Assembly (NCBI RefSeq): GCF_001693385.1
Contig: NZ_CP016428.1
Coordinates: forward strand, 7,130,001-7,194,000
Direction: 5' to 3'
DNA length: 64,000 nt
From: Bradyrhizobium icense
GTDB taxonomy: Bacteria > Pseudomonadota > Alphaproteobacteria > Rhizobiales > Xanthobacteraceae
Numbering within the stretch: the stretch's first letter is position 1; each line of letters begins with the position of its first letter. The translations under genes and the position numbers were made by a program. Of the stretch, positions 61,972-64,000 are shown piece by piece. Below the pieces are notes generated by a model that did not search any database, had not been told where the DNA came from, and was given only the letters and a program-made list of their open reading frames with translations.

Positions 61972-63138
61972 ATGACCGCGACCGCTGCCGCCAAAAGTGC
62001 TGCCGGGTCCGCCGCCTGGGCGGACGCGCTGCTGTTGTCGTTTGCACAGGGCGGCTACGTCCAGGCCCACCCGGCCATCCTGCAGCCAGCCGAGCCGTTT
62101 CTCGACCTCTCCGGCGAGGACATCCGCAAGAGCCTTTACCTCACGACCGACGCTTCCGGGGAGGAACTCTGCCTGCGCCCCGACCTCACCATTCCGGTGG
62201 CGCGGGACTATCTCGCGTCGGGACGCGCCGGCCAGCCAGCCGGGTTCAGCTATCTCGGGCCGGTGTTCCGCTATCGCGGCGGCGGGCCCAGCGAATTCCT
62301 GCAGGCCGGCATCGAATCCTTCGGCCGCCAGGACCGCGCCGCGGCGGATGCCGAAATGCTGGCGCTGGCGCTGGAAGCGACTTCGGCTTTCGGATTGCAG
62401 GATGTCGAAATCCGCACCGGGGACGTAGCGCTGTTCAATGCGCTGATCGACGCGCTCGAGCTCTATCCCGTCTGGCGGCGGCGGCTGATCAAGGATTTCA
62501 ACCGCAAGGTCAGCCTCGCCGAGGACATCGAACGGCTGACGCTTGCGACCGCGCCGGGCCATAATGAATATGAGGGCGTGCTGGCGGCGCTCGCCGGCTC
62601 CGACCGCAAGGCAGCGCTGGCGCTGGTCACCGATTTGATGTCGATCGCCGGCACCACCAATGTCGGCGGACGCACGGTCGACGAAATCGCCGACCGCTTC
62701 CTCGAACGATCGACCTTGAAAGGCGGCGCTCTGCCGCGCGACGCGCTCGATATTATCAAGCGCTTCCTCGCGATTGCGGGCGATCCCGATGAATCGGTGG
62801 CGCAACTGCGCGCGCTGGCATCAGACGCCAAGCTCGATCTTGCGCCGGCGATCGACCAGCTCGAAAGCCGCGTCGGCTTCATGGCCGCGCGCGGCATCGA
62901 CACCAAGCGGACGCGCTTTTCCACCTCGTTCGGCCGCGGGCTCGACTACTACACCGGGTTCGAATTCGAGCTGCATGCCAAGGGTAATGGCGTCGAGCCG
63001 CTGGTGGGGGGCGGTCGCTATGATGGCCTGATGACGCAACTCGGATCGCCGACGCCGATTCCGGCGGTCGGATTCTCGGTGTGGATCGAGGCCTTGATTC
63101 AGCACGGCAAGCCCGCCTCGCAAGGGAGCGCCGCATGA
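61972..63138 (+). CDS. hisZ: ATP phosphoribosyltransferase regulatory subunit
   Basis: A HisS-like paralogue that activates short-form HisG. It keeps the class II fold ([73 protein letters not shown]) but lacks the anticodon-binding domain and the arginine-rich motif 2 of true HisS. 388 residues. Its stop overlaps the hisG start (ATGA), so both subunits of the complex are made together. The 269 bases upstream include GC-rich spacer at 61722-61758 and no gene. Confidence 0.95.
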   Translation: MTATAAAKSAAGSAAWADALLLSFAQGGYVQAHPAILQPAEPFLDLSGEDIRKSLYLTTDASGEELCLRPDLTIPVARDYLASGRAGQPAGFSYLGPVFRYRGGGPSEFLQAGIESFGRQDRAAADAEMLALALEATSAFGLQDVEIRTGDVALFNALIDALELYPVWRRRLIKDFNRKVSLAEDIERLTLATAPGHNEYEGVLAALAGSDRKAALALVTDLMSIAGTTNVGGRTVDEIADRFLERSTLKGGALPRDALDIIKRFLAIAGDPDESVAQLRALASDAKLDLAPAIDQLESRVGFMAARGIDTKRTRFSTSFGRGLDYYTGFEFELHAKGNGVEPLVGGGRYDGLMTQLGSPTPIPAVGFSVWIEALIQHGKPASQGSAA

Positions 63139-64000
63139 GCGCCCCCTTCGTCCTCGCCGTTCCCTCCAAGGGCCGCCTGCAGGAAAACGCCGAGGCGTTT
63201 TTCACGCGCGCCGGCCTTTCGCTGGCAAAACCGCGCGGCGCGCGCGACTATCGCGGCACCATTGCAGGACTCGACAACGTCGAGATCGCCTATCTCTCGG
63301 CCAGCGAGATCGCTTCGCAGCTTGCGCGCGGCATGGTGCATCTTGGCGTCACCGGCGAAGATCTGCTGCGCGAAAGCATCCCCGATGCCGACAAGCGCGT
63401 GCTGCTGATCGACAGCCTCGGCTTCGGCAGCGCAAATGTCGTCGTCGCGGTGCCGCAGGCCTGGATCGACGTCCGCACCATGGCCGATCTCGATGATGTC
63501 ACGACAGGCTTCCGCGCCCAGCATAACCGGCGGATGCGGGTCGCTACCAAATACATCAACCTGACGCGCAACTTCTTTGCTTCCCACGGCGTGGTCGACT
63601 ACCGCATCGTCGAAAGCGCCGGCGCCACCGAAGGCGCGCCCGCCGTCGGTACCGCCGAGATGATCGTCGACATCACGACGACAGGCGCGACGCTCGCCGC
63701 CAACGGGCTGAAGGTGCTCGACGACGGCGTGATCCTGCGCAGCCAGGCCAATCTCGTGGCATCCCGCGATGCCGACTGGTCGGCAGAGGCCCGCGAGACC
63801 GCGCGCGTGATTCTCGATCATATTGCCGCGCGCGCGCGGGCCAGCAAATATCGCGAGGTGCGCACACGTTTCGCCGGCTGCAACGCGGCGTTGCTTAACG
63901 AGGCGCATAACCGTTTTGGCGTGGTGGCGCCGTTCGGCGGGCCGACCTCGTCCGGCATGCTCACGCTGCACTGCCCACCGATGCATCTTTACGCGCTCGG
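63135..64000 (+). CDS. hisG: ATP phosphoribosyltransferase, catalytic subunit (3' end missing)
   Basis: First enzyme of histidine synthesis, joining ATP and PRPP. The frame is open to the window edge (288 codons seen; about 325 expected). It shows [31 protein letters not shown], and the PRPP loop [20 protein letters not shown] followed by [20 protein letters not shown]. It is the short form without the C-terminal regulatory domain of the E. coli type, consistent with hisZ next to it. Confidence 0.95.
   Translation, partial: MSAPFVLAVPSKGRLQENAEAFFTRAGLSLAKPRGARDYRGTIAGLDNVEIAYLSASEIASQLARGMVHLGVTGEDLLRESIPDADKRVLLIDSLGFGSANVVVAVPQAWIDVRTMADLDDVTTGFRAQHNRRMRVATKYINLTRNFFASHGVVDYRIVESAGATEGAPAVGTAEMIVDITTTGATLAANGLKVLDDGVILRSQANLVASRDADWSAEARETARVILDHIAARARASKYREVRTRFAGCNAALLNEAHNRFGVVAPFGGPTSSGMLTLHCPPMHLYAL

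Overview
The window looks like a chromosomal core segment of an alphaproteobacterium of the Bradyrhizobium / Rhodopseudomonas group (Nitrobacteraceae). The evidence is high GC, the gene content typical of Rhizobiales, an exceptionally close match to the fluoroacetate dehalogenase known from R. palustris, a MutL of the endonuclease type, and many small palindromic intergenic repeats with GTGG or GTAG ends. I place it at family or genus level by recall of protein families, not by a search. About 67 protein genes cover most of the sequence. I saw no tRNA, rRNA, CRISPR array, prophage or complete insertion sequence.

Layout. 1-424: the start of a type II lumazine synthase gene behind an FMN riboswitch (minus strand). 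695-4921: a membrane glycosyltransferase-like protein, a YbjN protein, proC, a FlK-like thioesterase and a small tautomerase. 5041-8698: hisS and two unlike branched-chain aminotransferases in tandem. 9056-11735: a MarR regulator, an OmpR-type response regulator and its histidine kinase in one coupled operon (petP-petR-like). 11750-14125: a run of small exported proteins ending in an RNase T2. 14432-22698: rlmJ, cspA, an outer-membrane barrel, then uvrC, pgsA, moaD, moaE, prmB and an omega-aminotransferase. 22940-25851: a TipF-like degenerate EAL protein, a HAD protein and a lone CheY. 26063-32141: ribF, an acetyltransferase, a broken antitoxin, ileS (with a long histone-like tail) and lspA. 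32235-37814: a proline-rich secreted protein, an M16 peptidase pair, arfB, and an ECF sigma factor with a small membrane protein. 37958-43079: mutL, rsmD, an rluB-type pseudouridine synthase with a huge Arg/Gly/Asp-rich N-terminus, and tadA. 43103-44239: a fluoroacetate dehalogenase gene bracketed by two copies of the same repeat. 44344-50719: an acyl-CoA dehydrogenase, small proteins, purD, xseA and a secreted hydrolase whose nucleophile is missing. 51213-56746: a minus-strand operon for Kdo2-lipid A (lpxK, waaA, a DUF374 acyltransferase, DUF4170, cysQ-like, pmbA/tldE). 56996-64000: DUF6101, a beta-propeller-like secreted protein, ubiA, rsmE, hisZ and the start of hisG.

Themes. Flavin supply (ribH, ribF), histidine synthesis and charging (hisZ-hisG, hisS), branched-chain amino acids, translation and rRNA/tRNA modification (rlmJ, prmB, rsmD, rluB-type, tadA, rsmE, arfB), DNA repair (uvrC, mutL, xseA) and outer-membrane assembly dominate. 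The points most worth a second look are the repeat-bracketed dehalogenase together with a FlK-like thioesterase elsewhere in the window, the charged low-complexity extensions on ileS and the pseudouridine synthase, the hydrolase with Ala at the nucleophile position, the TipF-like protein, and several sharp dyads or direct repeats at regulatory positions.
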